64,000 nt of DNA from Wuchereria bancrofti (GCA_005281725.1 SSBO01000007.1:3850402-3914401); one strand, 5' to 3'. Shown: positions 1 to 14,354, counted from the first letter of the stretch. Notes: a model not told the origin generated them from the letters alone. Translations and numbers: made by a program.

Positions 1-3000
1 ACACATTTGGGTGTATTAAAAGAACATTGAGCTCAGTTCAAGAAAGATTGAAAATGAGTGTGAAGAATAAAAAAGAAAGTTTCATTCGGTGTGTTTCCTT
101 GTATTTACATTGTTCCTGTACCTTATTGTTTGAGCTTTTTGTTCAGACGTCTTTTAACCATTTGTAACTGAAAACTGAAAAAAGGTTAAAATTATCGCTT
201 CCCTTTGATCCTTCCATAAAAACAGCAGTTGTTCACTGTACCGAAGCATTTTGCCTACCAGACGACGTCGTCGCCAGCTAGTCTCGACTCTCGACTTACG
301 AACTACTCTTCCCTACCTCCTCTAGCACACACTCTTCTATCATCCAATGAATAAACATTTGAGAGCTGCCAGATACGGTACTCTCAAAGCATTTGATCGT
401 GGTTCTTTGCTACTTTATCACGCTAGTATTAAAAAAAAGCCATTATACACTTTCAAATCATCTCTGAGAGTGCAATCAATGAAAAAATCATTTCATTTCA
501 TCATGATTGACTAGGACCATTAAAAACGGTGGCTTAACTTGACTTGTAAATCTATTGAAAAAGTTATTCATTATTATGCATCGCCAAAAATGTGTCCACA
601 GGTAGCACGCAAAAATAGGCTACTGAAGGTAGCTCGGTCTTGGTCTTTTCATAGCATGAAGCTAACTTATTTCCTTAAACTATCTAACTTCGAAATAGTC
701 ACTCAAATTACTTTGATTTGTTCTAAAATAAATAAAATCCTGCTCGCCAGATCAAAATTTAACAATTGATCCCATTTGAAACACATCCAGAGAGAATGCT
801 TAAGACTTACAAATTTTGGTTGTATATAAATGAAATGATTACCAGTTTTCATTCCCACTAGTCATTGCACAATCGTAGAATCAAATTTTATTTTCGTTTC
901 ATTCGTTTATTTACAATTACATTCGTGTTATACTATTTCAGGTTGAGGTTTGGATGTTTCTGCATTTCTCTTTCTACGATTTCTGTCCACTGCATCTTTT
1001 GGTGTTTCATGTCTTCTAGAACAGAACAGTTCACGTAAAATGTTCATTGTGTCCTACAAATGCGATGGATGTAACGTCCTGCTAATCTAGAGGGAAGCGG
1101 ATTATTTTAAAATGAGAATTTTGTGGAAATTTTCCAGGATAGAAATTTTTAGAAATTTCATACGTCTTTTCGGAGGTAAAGAGACCTAATTAAAACTGTC
1201 GTTTATAAGGCGTCCAGAAATGTTCTCTCAAAAATCAGGAAAAGGAAACGATGTCCTAATTCTGCCCATATATTTGTCGTTCCATCATTGAGTTGTCCAC
1301 TGGTCTTTCATCTTCAGCAGTAGATAATTTGTCTATTTGGTTTTGAATGTTCCACCTGAGGTCTAATATTTCATTTCTTTTTTTGATCCTCAACTTAATC
1401 CCTTAAAGCAATGTTGACAATTGCGCTCGTTACTCTTCTACAATCGCCCTCTCATGCTCTTACAGTTCTGGGTCACAACATGATTGTTCTGTCAAAGGAG
1501 TGCTACACAAAGAAAGATTTCCATCTCTGTCAGTGTTGCTGTCTTTCCATTTTACTTCCGAATTATGCTAATTGTTGTCCGAGGAGGGAAGGACGTATAA
1601 CTTTGTCATCTCTGTTAAGTTAAGCGGTGAGAAACAATTTCAAAGTATAAAAAGGAGAAAAATCATTACTTTGCTTACCCTTTTATTCCTCCCGCATGCT
1701 CATTTATTCCCTTTATCGGAAAAGGATAATTAATTAAACAGAGTACATGGAACCAACTGGACTCGTTATTTAAGATCGTTCAAGACAGGTTGGAAGTATG
1801 CTAAAAACGAAATCACTGAAATGCAATAATTCTAGTTTACTTTTTCTCTGGTGAGTAGATGCTATTTGATGCATATGGTAAATTGCATTCTGAGTAGCTA
1901 ATTTACCAGTGTGATTTTTTTTTTTTTTTTAAGAGGAGATTTCTGCTTTTACCTACTCGGTAGCAGTCATCCATTTTCCTTATAATTTGTGCTTCCTTTC
2001 CTGAGAGGAAAATTGGATTAGAATGAAATGAAATAGATAAAGGCATTATATTGATATGGAAATGATCTAAAACTTCCATCAAGCTGGTAGTTGTTGCGAA
2101 GTAGAAATCATTGTTCAATTAGAGGAACACCCGCATATTGTTCTGTCCTGCGGCCACGAGGCATAAATATATCCATCCACCCCATATTTGGTGATTTATC
2201 ATCATCCGCCTGCATTGTTTCGTAATCTCATTTCATGAATTGCGTAAGGAGATGGATTTCGCGATGAGTTTGGTTGATCAATTTAAGTACCCATTGCTCT
2301 CACTTCTTGTTCGTAGTTAATGAAATCATCGGTTACGAATAACAATCATTTCCTTTTCTTTTCAACATTTATTATGAAATTAGAAATAGGCAGTTAATTT
2401 CAGAAAATTTATAACGATTTCATTTTGATCAGAAGAAAGATCGAGATGTGAACTTTAATGTTTTTCTAAACGTAAACCTGCAGGCTTGTGTGTAGAGTTC
2501 GGATATGGTCTTACTACGAAATATCTATTTCCTACCGCTATATAAACTTTTATTTTATTTCTTTATTGCTAATAGTAATTTGTCTAATTGTCTTAAGATC
2601 TAGAATGTTTACTTGTTGAGGAAAACATGAAGAGATTTAAAACGTATGTTGAGTAATGATATGGAATATGAAAGATGGTGTGAATATTCTTTAATCATCT
2701 TCATCCTTCACACCAATCATTTCTTGCAAATCAAAAAGGAGAAAGAAAGATGGTTTCCTGGATATGCATTTTCTTTTTCGGATGACGAGATGAGATACTA
2801 GGAATTTAGGGCATACTCTTCTTACTCCTTTTCCTTTTTCTCTCCATCTCCTTTCATCCTTTCCGAATCATTCCAATCCATAAATCTTCCCTCTACTTGG
2901 ACTTACCGTTAATCAATCTCGAAACTTTTCCAATTTCATTCCAAACTCCTCTTACCCAACCCTTTTCATTTTCATCACCTCATTATCTTCAATTTTTACT

Positions 3001-3446
3001 TTCATTTTTTAACTGTTATTTGTTTTTGAGGTTTGTTTTATTTCGCCTTAAATTCATTGGATGTTTATATTTAAGTACTCGTAAATTAAACAAATTTAGT
3101 GTTTTTTTCTTCAAATCATCACTTCAGTAAAATTTTTTAAATGTATAACTTCTCGTTTAAAAATACCCAATAAGGAATAAAAAAAAAAATGGGTTTTAGA
3201 ACTATAGTTTATAGCTCTGAGTGAGAGAATCAGGGGTGCTTGTTTTAGTGCTTGATGTTGTATTTTGAAATCCCAGTGTTAATTTTTGAAATCATCCTCT
3301 AAGAAACCTGTATTCAACAAACATATTCCCATAAATGGCCTGTTGTGAGTTAAAATGTGGGGTGCAGATGTTAATGCGCTACAGAGATTTCATATCATAT
3401 CTGATAAGAAGAGAAATGCATGCATGCCTTGGTGGCACCTTAGTGC

Positions 3447-3461
3447 ATGCAAATCTTTGAT
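3447..3461 (+). promoter_or_regulatory. POU octamer abutting a TCF/LEF-like site
   Basis: ATGCAAAT (3447-3454) is the perfect POU octamer. It is followed with no gap by CTTTGAT (3455-3461), which matches the TCF/LEF core. Just upstream are overlapping TGCATGCA palindromes (about 3418-3425). The motifs are short enough to occur by chance in this much AT-rich DNA. Regulatory function, and a link to the SoxC gene 13.6 kb downstream, is inference. Confidence 0.25.
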
Positions 3462-3548
3462 TTCGCCACATTTAAACATGTATCGTCGCAGATGTCCCCG
3501 GCACTTATCACTGCTTTGATCACTTTAACAACTTGACATGAAACCGTT

Positions 3549-3572
3549 TTAAGGAACGACGCCGTTCCTTAA
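3549..3572. repeat. perfect 10-bp palindrome with 4-nt loop
   Basis: TTAAGGAACG (3549-3558) and CGTTCCTTAA (3563-3572) are perfect reverse complements separated by ACGC. The sequence could form a short hairpin or bind a dimeric factor. No neighbouring gene explains it. Confidence 0.7.
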
Positions 3573-4062
3573 TCTGTGAAATGTTGCGCGCAAAAGAACA
3601 AAACAAAATACCGTTAACACTACTTTAGTATGGAATGGAATGTGGAATTAAAATGGGAGGTATGCTATGTTGCAATGCATGCAGGTGTGCAATCCGTATT
3701 GATTTACAGTTGCAGTGCCGGAGGGAAGAGAGGAAATGTCGAAGATTTGATTTAGTGGGAAGTGCTGGTGATGATCGTACAACGAGTGAGTAGTGACGAA
3801 GTGCTAATGAACGTTGCTTATGCGCCACTATGATTTATCACTTCTTTCACATCTGTCTTATATTCCACTTCCTTCCCGTATTTTCCGCTTCAATGTGGTA
3901 CTCGTTTCCACTACTGTTCCTGCATAAACGATCTATATACGGTGTTAGTCTTAAGTTAGCTGAACACATAACTTTTCCTGTGATTGCTTTCGAGATTTTT
4001 GGTCACCTATAATCAGATTTAAGTTCGCGCATATTTTACAGTCACTGAAGAAAGAAATAGTA

Positions 4063-4768
4063 TATATATTTTACTGAACACTATGAATTGAATATGAAAT
4101 TTGTCACTGTTGTTGGATGTGACAGTATACTCTCTTAATCATCACATAGCTCTCTCGTTGTGCTCACTCTTGGCATTCGAGAAATATACATTAAGTTGTT
4201 TCATGTGTATTTTGTTGACAAATGAGGAAGATTCCGTTTGACTGATGTGATGTGGACTGCTTCAATAATGTGATGTCTAAATTTAGATTGATGAAAGCGG
4301 AATTGTTAGCTTATTTTTATGTCGAATTAAAAGAGGGAAAAATTGTCCCTCCGATGAGCAGAGATGTTAGCATTCTCCTCAGCAATATTCTACAGTTATT
4401 TGATGCCTGATGACGGCGCTAATCGGATTCCCTCAGGGTTGCCGCTCCTTTTAGTTTTTGTGAGGAAAGCCGCCATAAGAGTAATAATAGTGGTATTAGT
4501 AGCTGCATATTAGAAATGCATGTATGCGCCCACATATGTGCACATTGCTCGCACACATCCTCGAGATTCCTTTTTGCCATCCGTTTCTTCTAATTTTAGA
4601 TAAATCAAACCTTTTCTTCCTCGTTCATTATGAAAATAAAACAGTCATTCAATGAAAATACTTTCTTTTCTTTCGACTTGTTTGCATACATATACAGCAG
4701 ACATACACATATATGTATATATTTTACTGAACACTATGAATTGAATATCAAATTTGTCACTGTTGTTG
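4063..4768 (+). repeat. 53-bp direct repeat pair, 653 bp apart
   Basis: Copy 1 lies at 4063-4115 and copy 2 at 4716-4768. Both run from TATATATTTTACTGAACACT through GAATTGAATAT to TTTGTCACTGTTGTTG and differ at one base (ATATGAAA versus ATATCAAA). The identity implies a recent local duplication or a dispersed repeat family with two copies here. The 600 bp between them is not obviously repeated. Confidence 0.85.
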
Positions 4769-7700
4769 ATTGGTCCATTGGTCCAACCATGTCCATTGAC
4801 ACTCTTATTTCCTTAGTCGAGATGGACTGTCACTTCTGACCAGCGATAGTCCGCTTTGTTTATTTGATGTGTTTTTCTCTTCCAACAGAAAACATGGCAT
4901 TGGTCCACACAGTTATCTGTTGTTTGCAGATGAGCTTACTGGAAACTGACCACTTGCTCATGGTTGATCTGAATTATGAGGGTATGAGGATATTGATCAG
5001 GAACTGAACTAGTAGCTCTCGACCTTGAAAGCTTCTGATATATGGCTCACGTTAGTTGATACAATCCAAATAAAGTGCAGTGGCCATATAAATGCACAGG
5101 TGCAATAAAACTTAGCTTGTGTGATCATACATCTTGTAAAAATGAATATTACTAATTAGCTGAAAACAATTATGGAGGGGCTTTAGGTTGTTTATTAGAT
5201 GATTGGATGACAATACCTCTGGTATTTCTGGTCTCGAGCGGGTATATTGTTAGGTAAAATATTAAGTAAACACATAATGTTTTTGCTGACGAATACGTAT
5301 CGTATTTGCTTATAAATTGTTATTCACACTTTCTTAATGTCATGTCATGCTGTGATTATGGCTTAGAAATTCATATAACTATAGTATTGTTTACATAGTT
5401 GTGTCATTGATATCTCAAAAATATCTTGCCATTAAATTTATTTTATGGTAAGATTTGCTGGTTTTTCCTTATTGTTTTAATTTTAATAGATGCACTGATG
5501 AATAAAAATCGCAAATTAAACAAAAAGAAAGGTGACTTTTCGTAAGATAATTTTTTAAACTTCTTGAAGAATAGTTAGATCCTATGAGCTCTTTAGATCG
5601 TTTATTCTTTTTGTTTGTCCGATATATCTCTTTTCAGTCCTTATTTTTCTGATAAACTTATCCAGTTTTTCCTATCTGTATACACTACCTGTTATTGTTA
5701 TTCTCTGACATCTTTTTTTTTGTTGAATACAAAGCAAAAATTACGCAATAATATACTCTCTTTTGGGAAAGTGAATATGTAATTTTATCTTTTGTAAACT
5801 TTTATTGACCTTTCGGTACTCTTCTCTTTAGTTTATGTAGAAAAAGATTAAAAACTGAATAATTGGAATAAGCTATTTATGTCTTAAACACAACATCTTT
5901 GATATTTCTGATTTCGTCATTTAATTTTCTTTCAATCCCAATTACGCTGATATCTTTTCTTTGTGCTTCTAATGCAAAAGATTGCTTCAAAAAGTACTTC
6001 GGACAATTCACTCTGGTCTATAATTATTTCATTGGGTTAAGTGTTCAGTTAAATTCGTTTCGTTGAACGCTGAGAAAAAACGCTTCTGATTTCTTTTTAC
6101 TTCTGCTTATTTATTTTTTGATTTCCCTACATTTTTACGCTTTGCTTGTTGACAAAATCAGTAAAATAAGAAAACATGAAGAAAAAGAATAAGCAAACAA
6201 ACAATTCGTAATAAATACACTAATGAAGAAGCAATGAGGTTTGAGTAGTACTGGATTTTATGTCGACCTTAAATATTTCGCTCAAGGAGGCAAACGTCAA
6301 TTTAAAGATCTTTGTATTCAAAACTCTCGGAAAATTATCTTTATCCATTTGATTTAATAATGTCCAGTGGTGTGCATTCTGTATTACCGTATTCTCCAAC
6401 CTGATGCAGTATTTCGTTTTCTGGTAAAGAAATTCAATTTACTGAAGAATCTTGTAGTGATGAATAATGTGAAATATTAAAGTTCGGGGATTTCTCTATA
6501 GGATGATGTTGCTGCACGATTGAGTGACATTAAATGGAGTGTTCGTTTTTTAATAATTCAATTTTTATTGATGTGCGGTTGTTCCTTATATACCTTATAC
6601 TTACTTCCCTGTCATCCCAACATTTTCTTCTGTTCCAGAACCGAGCAGTAAGTCAGTGTAAGTTTATGATTTTTGAGTTACTGCGTTTTGTGTGCTATTG
6701 TGCATTGGAATAATGAATGCATTTACGGTCTTCTTCCTTGTCATCAACCTTACTTGCAGTCATTCATTGACGACTGGAAATTTTATCATTCAGATCGATT
6801 TGCTTGTCTCAATTCGGGATATAAAGGATTCTGCATTAATAGGAGTTTTAGAATTTTTGTGCATCAGGATAACTGAGGTACTTCAGTTCACTGATGATAT
6901 TGAATTCATCATTTAGAAAGAATATCACTTGGGATGTAAATTGATACTGCTAGTTACTGATGAAACGGTTAATTCTTTCATGATATATGCCTGCCTTTGA
7001 ACCTCTTCAAAGACGTTATTATCTAAAAGTTGCTAGCCGGTGTTCTTTGATAAAGACTTTTCGTTAGTGAACTTGTTCATAAGCCAAAAAAAAAAATGTG
7101 TTGTGGTGAGTGGTAAATGGATGAATTTCATATTCTGAATTGGAAATGGCACATATACGATTTAGAAATTGTGATTACTTCTGAAACATCCATAACCGGT
7201 TATTTTGGACAATTTACCACCAGATGTTAACAGCTGCAATCGTTTTGGAGAGGAAAGGAAGCAGAAATATTTAGCTGGGAGATACTGAACTTTTTCATAG
7301 GTCATGTTACTCGTTTTCAGCCTATGATAGCTGCAAGGATACGATACCTGAAAGCGAAAACTGAAAAGAAGGCTAAAGGTCAATTTTAAGTATTTTTCCA
7401 AAATGACCAACAAAATGAAATTATGTTTTTATGAATGAAATGAAATGTAAAGCGGCGGTGATAAATATAGTTATGGAATCGAATGCAACAGTATATATAC
7501 AACATATATATGAAACGCTTGTTTGATGATCCGGCAGCGACTCGATTCATTCAGCATTTGATGAGCCGCCCGTTACAGTATCCATGTACTCCCTTTTCTG
7601 TGACATCAGCATCTTGACGGTATTTTTAACGCATAATAAATTTTTAAATTGTTCACCCGTGTCAGTTCAGTTTGAACTTCTGATGTCCGAATGAAAATTT

Positions 7701-8020
7701 TATCATTATTTTATGACGCGAAAATAAAAATGTGTTGGTGGCATAATGGAAGGCGAAAGAGAAAATGAGGGAACGAAGAAGAAAGGGGCAATTAATGTAA
7801 CCGTTTTCTACATCACCAAGTTAGATTTAAAACTCAGTTTTATATTTGATTCAAATTTTTCGGTCATTGCTGTTATTGGTATTGGTGGAAAAAGTTTAGA
7901 GATGACCTTCAAGCTAAGATCAAACGATGAATGTTTGTAACAAATTCGTAAAGTTTATTCATAAAATACAACAGCAGGTAATCATCAGCAATTGAAGATG
8001 TCAAAAAGTGATGCTAAGCT

Positions 8021-8036
8021 ATATATATATATATAT
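8021..8036. repeat. (AT)n microsatellite
   Basis: Eight uninterrupted AT dinucleotides. It is simple sequence with no sign of function. Confidence 0.8.
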
Positions 8037-9054
8037 CTTTTAAAGAAAATATTTTCTCAACAAATTCAAATTTTAGAGTTAGTTTTCGCGCCCATTTGGA
8101 AAGTATTGTAATGGCTTTTTTCCCTTCATATAATTAGTTTTCTTCATTGATATATGTCTTTTTAAAAGGTACAACTTGTGGGCTTACTGCACTGAAAGAA
8201 AATGTTCACTTTAGCAGTCCCCTTACAATATATAGTCAACTCAGCATACCTTTTTTCTTTCCACCTGTTGTTTTTCTTTAGTATTTTATAATTTTTGCTA
8301 GCGCACACACTGCATAAGACGTTTTTTCTTCTGATTTGAATCTTCATATGTATAATTACACTTTATCAGGTATTGTTCTAACGAGTAAATGACTTTCGAG
8401 ATCAAGTTTAAAAAATAAATTCAAGTCAAAGATAAGAATTTTACAGTATTGCATTGATTTATTGTGTTGAAGATTCCCTTATCGGTATGCATATTATATT
8501 TATTGTTAAGATTCAACGACCGCTGCAAATTCATTTGTTTTTGAAGATCTGAGTGGGGTCAGTTGATGGACCCATAAAGCTTAACTAATGTCTTTCACTG
8601 ATATCTAACTTTTTTCTTCATTGTTTTGCTGCTACTGAAATCCACTTGTTTTTCCAATAGACAATATGCTCTGTATTGGTTGTGAATCTTTGTTTTTCAC
8701 CTATAAAAGTTGCTGCTGATGGGAGGACTTCTGTGTAATTTTTTAATGTGCTATCATCCAGACCACATGTTAGCTGTTAACAAATAAAAGTCTTCAAATG
8801 CGCTACAAGCAGTGCATTTCCTTAATTTGCAAAAATGAGTTTTTTTTTCCAGTTAAAAGTTACGTGTCAGCTTTTCTTTTTTACGTAGATGTGATAAAAC
8901 ACGGGAATTTTGTTTCATATCTTTTACTTCATATTAAAGGATCTACAGTTAGAGCTAAAGGAGATAGATCTGCTGGAATGACTCTTACAACACGGTAGTT
9001 TCATGAAATGTATCGCATGTTGTAAATATAAGTGTGCAGATATTTACCGAAAGG

Positions 9055-9414
9055 TCAAATTCTTGAATGCAGTAAAGCGTTTTCACCTAATATGAGCGGA
9101 AGCAAGTGATCGAAGAGAATTTCGAGTGATTTGTCATGGTCGTGATAGCGAGGAGCAAAGAGAGAGGACAAGGGTTCACGTAATAAATTAATCATGGATT
9201 GTCTCTTTAGTGCTTGTGACAAGGAGGTGCGGGGAAACAGGGGTCCTGATTTTGCTAGTTGGTGATGATTTTCTGAGATAACTGTGAAGTGTTTACACCT
9301 TAAGACGAGGAACGCGTGCCTTATGTCACACAACTCTTTGCATGTTTCTAATCTAGATAGATTATCATCAATTCGCTCATTTCCAGCATCATTTCCTTCA
9401 CTGCCGATCGTCAT
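9055..9414 (-). CDS. hypothetical 119-codon open frame, unrecognised
   Basis: An uninterrupted minus-strand frame opens at ATG 9414-9412 and stops at 9055. The product is hydrophilic at its N-terminus, with no signal peptide, membrane segment or motif I recognise. It has no paired splice sites or neighbouring exons. It is one of the longest open frames in the first 17 kb, but 119 codons can occur by chance in a window of this size. Treat it as a candidate only. Confidence 0.18.
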   Translation of the reverse strand: MTIGSEGNDAGNERIDDNLSRLETCKELCDIRHAFLVLRCKHFTVISENHHQLAKSGPLFPRTSLSQALKRQSMINLLREPLSSLFAPRYHDHDKSLEILFDHLLPLILGENALLHSRI

Positions 9415-10438
9415 GAATTATGCTGTCTTCTAAGATCATGAAATTTCGAAAACTTCCACAGTTCATTACGACTGAGCATGCAATACTGCTTCTTTCATCA
9501 AAAGCCGAACTCGTTACTGCTATTATTTTTAAGATTGTTGCTAAGAATAAGTGACAGTGATATAGTGGTTTGTGAATTCAATAAGTGAATAGAAAGCACT
9601 GCAATACAATCAGTGACACTTAATATTCATTATGTCACAGGGAAAGACCAACCATCGAACTATCCTTTCCCTTACCTAACTCTCCTTTTAATAGTCAATT
9701 AAGTTATTTTTTCCGTCTGTTGACATACACAGTTTAAACCTAAATATATTGTTTAGTCAACGAGGATGAAATAATTCTGTTTTAATACATTCCTCATGCA
9801 TTCCGACCAATTATTTTTTTAACTTTTTATCATCTTTATCATCATTTCTCTTCATTCCTACTCATTACTAACGTTATGAAATGTTTGTTTCAGACTTATA
9901 TTTTTACTCCGTGCTCTGTCTCTTAGATGTGCTGTTGAATAGGCTATATTAATTCGGGAAAAACTGATCTTTGGAAAGTTCGTCTCACAAGAATTTTTCT
10001 AAAATAGTGATCCGATGACCTGTTCTTGTTCTTGGCGACTTTTGCTTGCTTATCTCGAGAATAGCCGCGAGTGAGTTTTTTCTCCATGGGCCAGTGGAAT
10101 AGTGTTGTTTATTTCGTGTCACCATTTGCATATATATTTGCATATGTTAATGTACATATTGCTATTACGTAGTGTACGCTCACCATATTGCTTATAAGAG
10201 CGTGGGAAAGGCGGCATTATAATAAGGTAACATTGAAGATTGTATGTGGTGGATTTCATCAGTCTGTTTGCAGTGTGAACTGTGCGAGGTTGCTGGACTG
10301 ACAAGCAAGTTTATCTGTATAGCGAGGAACCGGAGAACCAGAGGTTTTCAGTTGTCTGCTTAATTAGTTTTAATCGTTGAAGAGGAAGTGCGATAAAGTG
10401 GAAGTTTAGAGTGATGATATTTGAAGGAGCCAAAACTG

Positions 10439-10690
10439 TTAGATTGAAATGACGGATTTGAGGGTTTGACAAGAAGAGGGTTGAGGAGGAGCTTTTGGAT
10501 CATCAGCTCTACCACCCGTTGCGGCCCTATCAATTATTACTGCCTCTTCGCAAATCTTATCCTTTAATGAATTCCCCCTAACCCGTGCCTCTTTTCCATC
10601 TAGATTTATTACAAGAATGAAGTAGCGCTCATTAATTACTCTTACTGCAGATTTCAGTTGGTCCCCATCTTGACAGTTTACTTTCAGCAC
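10439..10690 (-). CDS. hypothetical 83-codon open frame, unrecognised
   Basis: A minus-strand frame from ATG 10690 to a stop at 10439. Its composition is less AT-driven than the surroundings (Asp, Glu, Arg, Gly and Pro are frequent). That makes it look more protein-like than neighbouring frames. No domain is recognised and no splice partners were found, so it could be chance or a decayed exon. Confidence 0.2.
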   Translation of the reverse strand: MLKVNCQDGDQLKSAVRVINERYFILVINLDGKEARVRGNSLKDKICEEAVIIDRAATGGRADDPKAPPQPSSCQTLKSVISI

Positions 10691-13600
10691 TGATGTCCTG
10701 TCTTATTATAGCCTGTAATTTTTAATTCATCTAGATTTGAACAAATCGATGAAAGCTGATGAAGTGAAAGTAATTCAGAGATTAGCAATGACAACATGTC
10801 GCTGGTAGGTAGGTACAGTGAAACGCACTTCATGAAGTACGACAGCTGTTCATCAGCGCTTCTATTCCGTCACTTTGAGTAGCGATGACATTTAGATCTA
10901 TATCAGTTGCCCAAAAAACAAAATAGAGCGACTAATTGCCACCGCCATTTGCTTCATCGATATATTTATTTCCCCTGTACAGTGAGTTCCAAGACTGAGC
11001 ACCAACTGCTAATGAAGACCATCGGCATGCAAGTTAGAACTGTTGAATTTGAAAATTGTTTCACTTAGATTTAAAGTATGGCGAAATTGGAAAATCCACT
11101 GCTATCGTTGAGTATTGGCTGAGGATCGTTTCTCAAGGACATCGAGCATTTCACGTGATGCTTTTCTACAATCATTGTTTGCAAAGGATAAATACATCAC
11201 GTCAGCCCGAGTATGTAACCAATAATTCCCACACTACCCGTCCACTTCCTCTTTTTTCTTGCAGTTGTTGGTAAGATCACTCTTTCAAAGCTTCAATGCC
11301 CTTTAACTTCTTCCGCAGGTTTAATATCGCATATGTCCAATGCGTCGTGGAATATAAGTGGCTCGTGAAGGCTTCTCGTCCATTTATCCGATGTTGTTTT
11401 GAAGATTCTCGAGACTATGGTACGATAATCTGAAAACTATGCACTGGCGCCACCAACTATTGGCCCTGCGAACGGGGCGTGGTGCTCTTACGGTGTGAAA
11501 TTAAAGTGGAACAGATGCTCCACCTCCGGTGACTGTTGCCACTTGTGTTACCGGGGCTTTCTTCTGGATGTGTCGTCTTCTTCATGTCGGTAAGGAGAAG
11601 TGGTCGCCCTTCGTTTTGTTGTCTCCCTTCTCGCTAAGTATTTATGACTGTAAAATTGTTCAGTAAAATTGCTCAAATAAAGCCAAGCCATACTGTAGTC
11701 AGATATTTCATTAAAAGCCCGTTTCCATCTCCAATGATTATCGTTGAGTTATGCGTCACAGTTTTCCGGGAAACACTAACCGGGTAGTTATATGCTAATT
11801 GCTATTTGAATAGAATAGTTGGGATATTCATCCTCCGTTAAGAGAAATTCTGTTATCCGTCTCTTCATTCTGCTCCTTCTGTTTCACATTCCCTTACCTA
11901 TTGCCCAGATGACTGATTTAATAAATGATTTCCTTCTCAAAGCACATTGGGATTTGACAATTCCGCCCATCTATACTGCACTTTTTCTTGTACCAAATGG
12001 CGGGATAAAGCTTCTACAACATAGGTCATTTGTTTTCTACGGGATTCGCTGTGTAATGCCACTTAGGAATTTTATTGTGAGGTTTCTATTACGGCTCTTC
12101 ACAGGAACTTAATTTGTGGGTCATGGCGAAATTATTCCACTTATGGGAGAATTGGCCATGATGAGACAGATATATTGAAATCCTTTCGTAATAGGCCTCC
12201 ATTACTTTTATTGCTGTGCATTCTGAACTATAATCTATATTTTCCATTCCAAATATAATCTGCAGAGATGCCAGTTGTCAACTTCTCTAAACTTTTCTGC
12301 ACTTTCTGATAAAATTATAGTCAGATGGACAGAGGGCAAAGATTCTAGGATTGTTAAATCTGTAGAAAACTTCTTTTTATGCCACCGTGTCATCATCAAA
12401 AGATCGTTATTTTCACTTGTTTTGCTTGCCATTTGCAGTTTATTGGATAATTATTTTAAAAGTTCTTAAAAATAGTAACTTCGGTTATTTAATTCTGAGT
12501 TTTGCTATAAAACGCAGCTGACCATCGTTTGATAAGAAGCAAGTATCTGGAAAATCGAGCCTTATTCAGTACATTACAGTTTAATGTCGTTCTGGGTAAG
12601 ATCAAAATAGCTATCTCTAAAGAGGTGTGAAAGTTATTCATTTATGGGTATCCAGTTGGTTTGTTGGTACCAATGCTTTTCTTGTAACTCAACTGTTTAT
12701 TGTAGGGATTTCGATATTGAGATCTTATTTTAGATGATATATTAAGGTGGTTCATTTTCTGCTGAAGATGTAGGGGGTAAGAGGTTAGTGGTCGTTGTAG
12801 CGCTGTGGGATGCTGTTGGTGGACGAGGTACCCCCTACTGAGATCGAACCGATCCCGTCTTTTCTTCCCGAAAGTGGTGGAAGTATGTAATTGGTACTGA
12901 CATGGTGCCATGACACTTTATTAAACCAAATTTCCTGATGTTGACAGTGTTTTGGATGGACAGAATGAAGGAGATCACGGCGGAGAATGATGGGAGATCC
13001 TGAACATCACATAATTCGGAGATCGGCCCGTCCCTATCCTTTATTTCAAATAGGAATGATGTAGCACAAAGTTTTTGCTTCGTTGAATTAATTATCTAAT
13101 AAAGCGGATTTGAATAAAAGTATAATTCATCATGGAGTGAGAGGGGAAGCGTAGTTTTACACGTACTTACACTTGTGATTATTAGTAGAGTACATTGAAG
13201 TAGTTAATGAAAATGTGTTGAATTAAATAATTGACCTTAGTTCTTTGATTTTCTTGGTTTTTCAAAGATATCAGTGGGAATATGTCTTGCATTTGGTGGT
13301 AGATTTCAAGAGAGCTTTCAACTTCATTCCTAATTACTACTACGAATGTTGATTTTTTGTTTATACCACGGTGTTTCTGGTATGGTCAGCAGTATTACAG
13401 TGGAGAAGAAAACTTGTTTGCTACTGTTTAATGTGAAAGACTGGTAAATCTCCATTTCTCGCAATAAGGGTTAGTCGTCCTGATGATTTTAATGGGAAGA
13501 TAATAATAGTGATAACAGAAGATGATAATCATATGTTGGTGATGACGACGCTGCAGGATAATAGTGACAGTGGCAGTGATTACTCTGCCTGCCTGAGGCG

Positions 13601-14354
13601 ATAAAAATCATTCTTCACCTTAACTCAAACGCTTTTCGCCGTACTTTTCACATGTCCGAAAGCAAAAAGAATGCTTGTTTGTGCCAATATCTCAACTTCA
13701 TCTGCACTCATCGGTACCTTTCACATAATTCTGGTTGTGGTTTAGTTGGTTTCGTTTTGCCGAATCAGTAGGATCATTCGTCATCTCACGCCTTATGATT
13801 GCTGCAAATCTACATGCTTTGCTGAGGATGCATGATAATTGCAGTTATTTCAATGCGAACTTTTATGGTACCTGGTGATAACTGTTTTAGAAAATTTGAT
13901 GTATTAACGGTTGGTGGTAATGAAGCAGTGAGAATCTTTCGAATGAGCCATTTTCCGAATTTTAGAAGTCATCAGATTTTTTATATGGCATAATTCTCTC
14001 CCGCTGTAGATTCATCCGAGAGCTGAGAGTAGTCTCATTTTAGTCTGATATTCAGTTGTGTTTCAGTATTTTTTTTACCGAATGAAATCTTATGCATATT
14101 TCGGCATTGTTTGTCAAGCATTATTTCGTTGCAGCGATTGCACTTGGAAAGATTTACGTAATGGATAAGTTGATTAGATTTCTAGGGTTTTCCGCGGACA
14201 CTGAAAACTGTTGGTTGCTTCATTCTATTTCTGTTATGTGGTGGAGAAATCAAGAAAAGTTGTTCTATTTATAATAGTAGCGATGACGGTTTACATTTTG
14301 TTCCTTTCAAAATTGGAAAATTTGAATGCTATGGAAGTGGACAAGCGAGTAGAA

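Noticed and set aside
1411..1623. 70-codon frame with a hydrophobic start and a Cys cluster, like a small secreted peptide
   Set aside because: No known cysteine spacing is matched and no exon structure or promoter signal supports it. It is likely chance.
12835..12870. GGTTCGATCTC on the minus strand resembles a tRNA B box
   Set aside because: The flanking bases do not pair as a T stem and no A box or acceptor stem is present.
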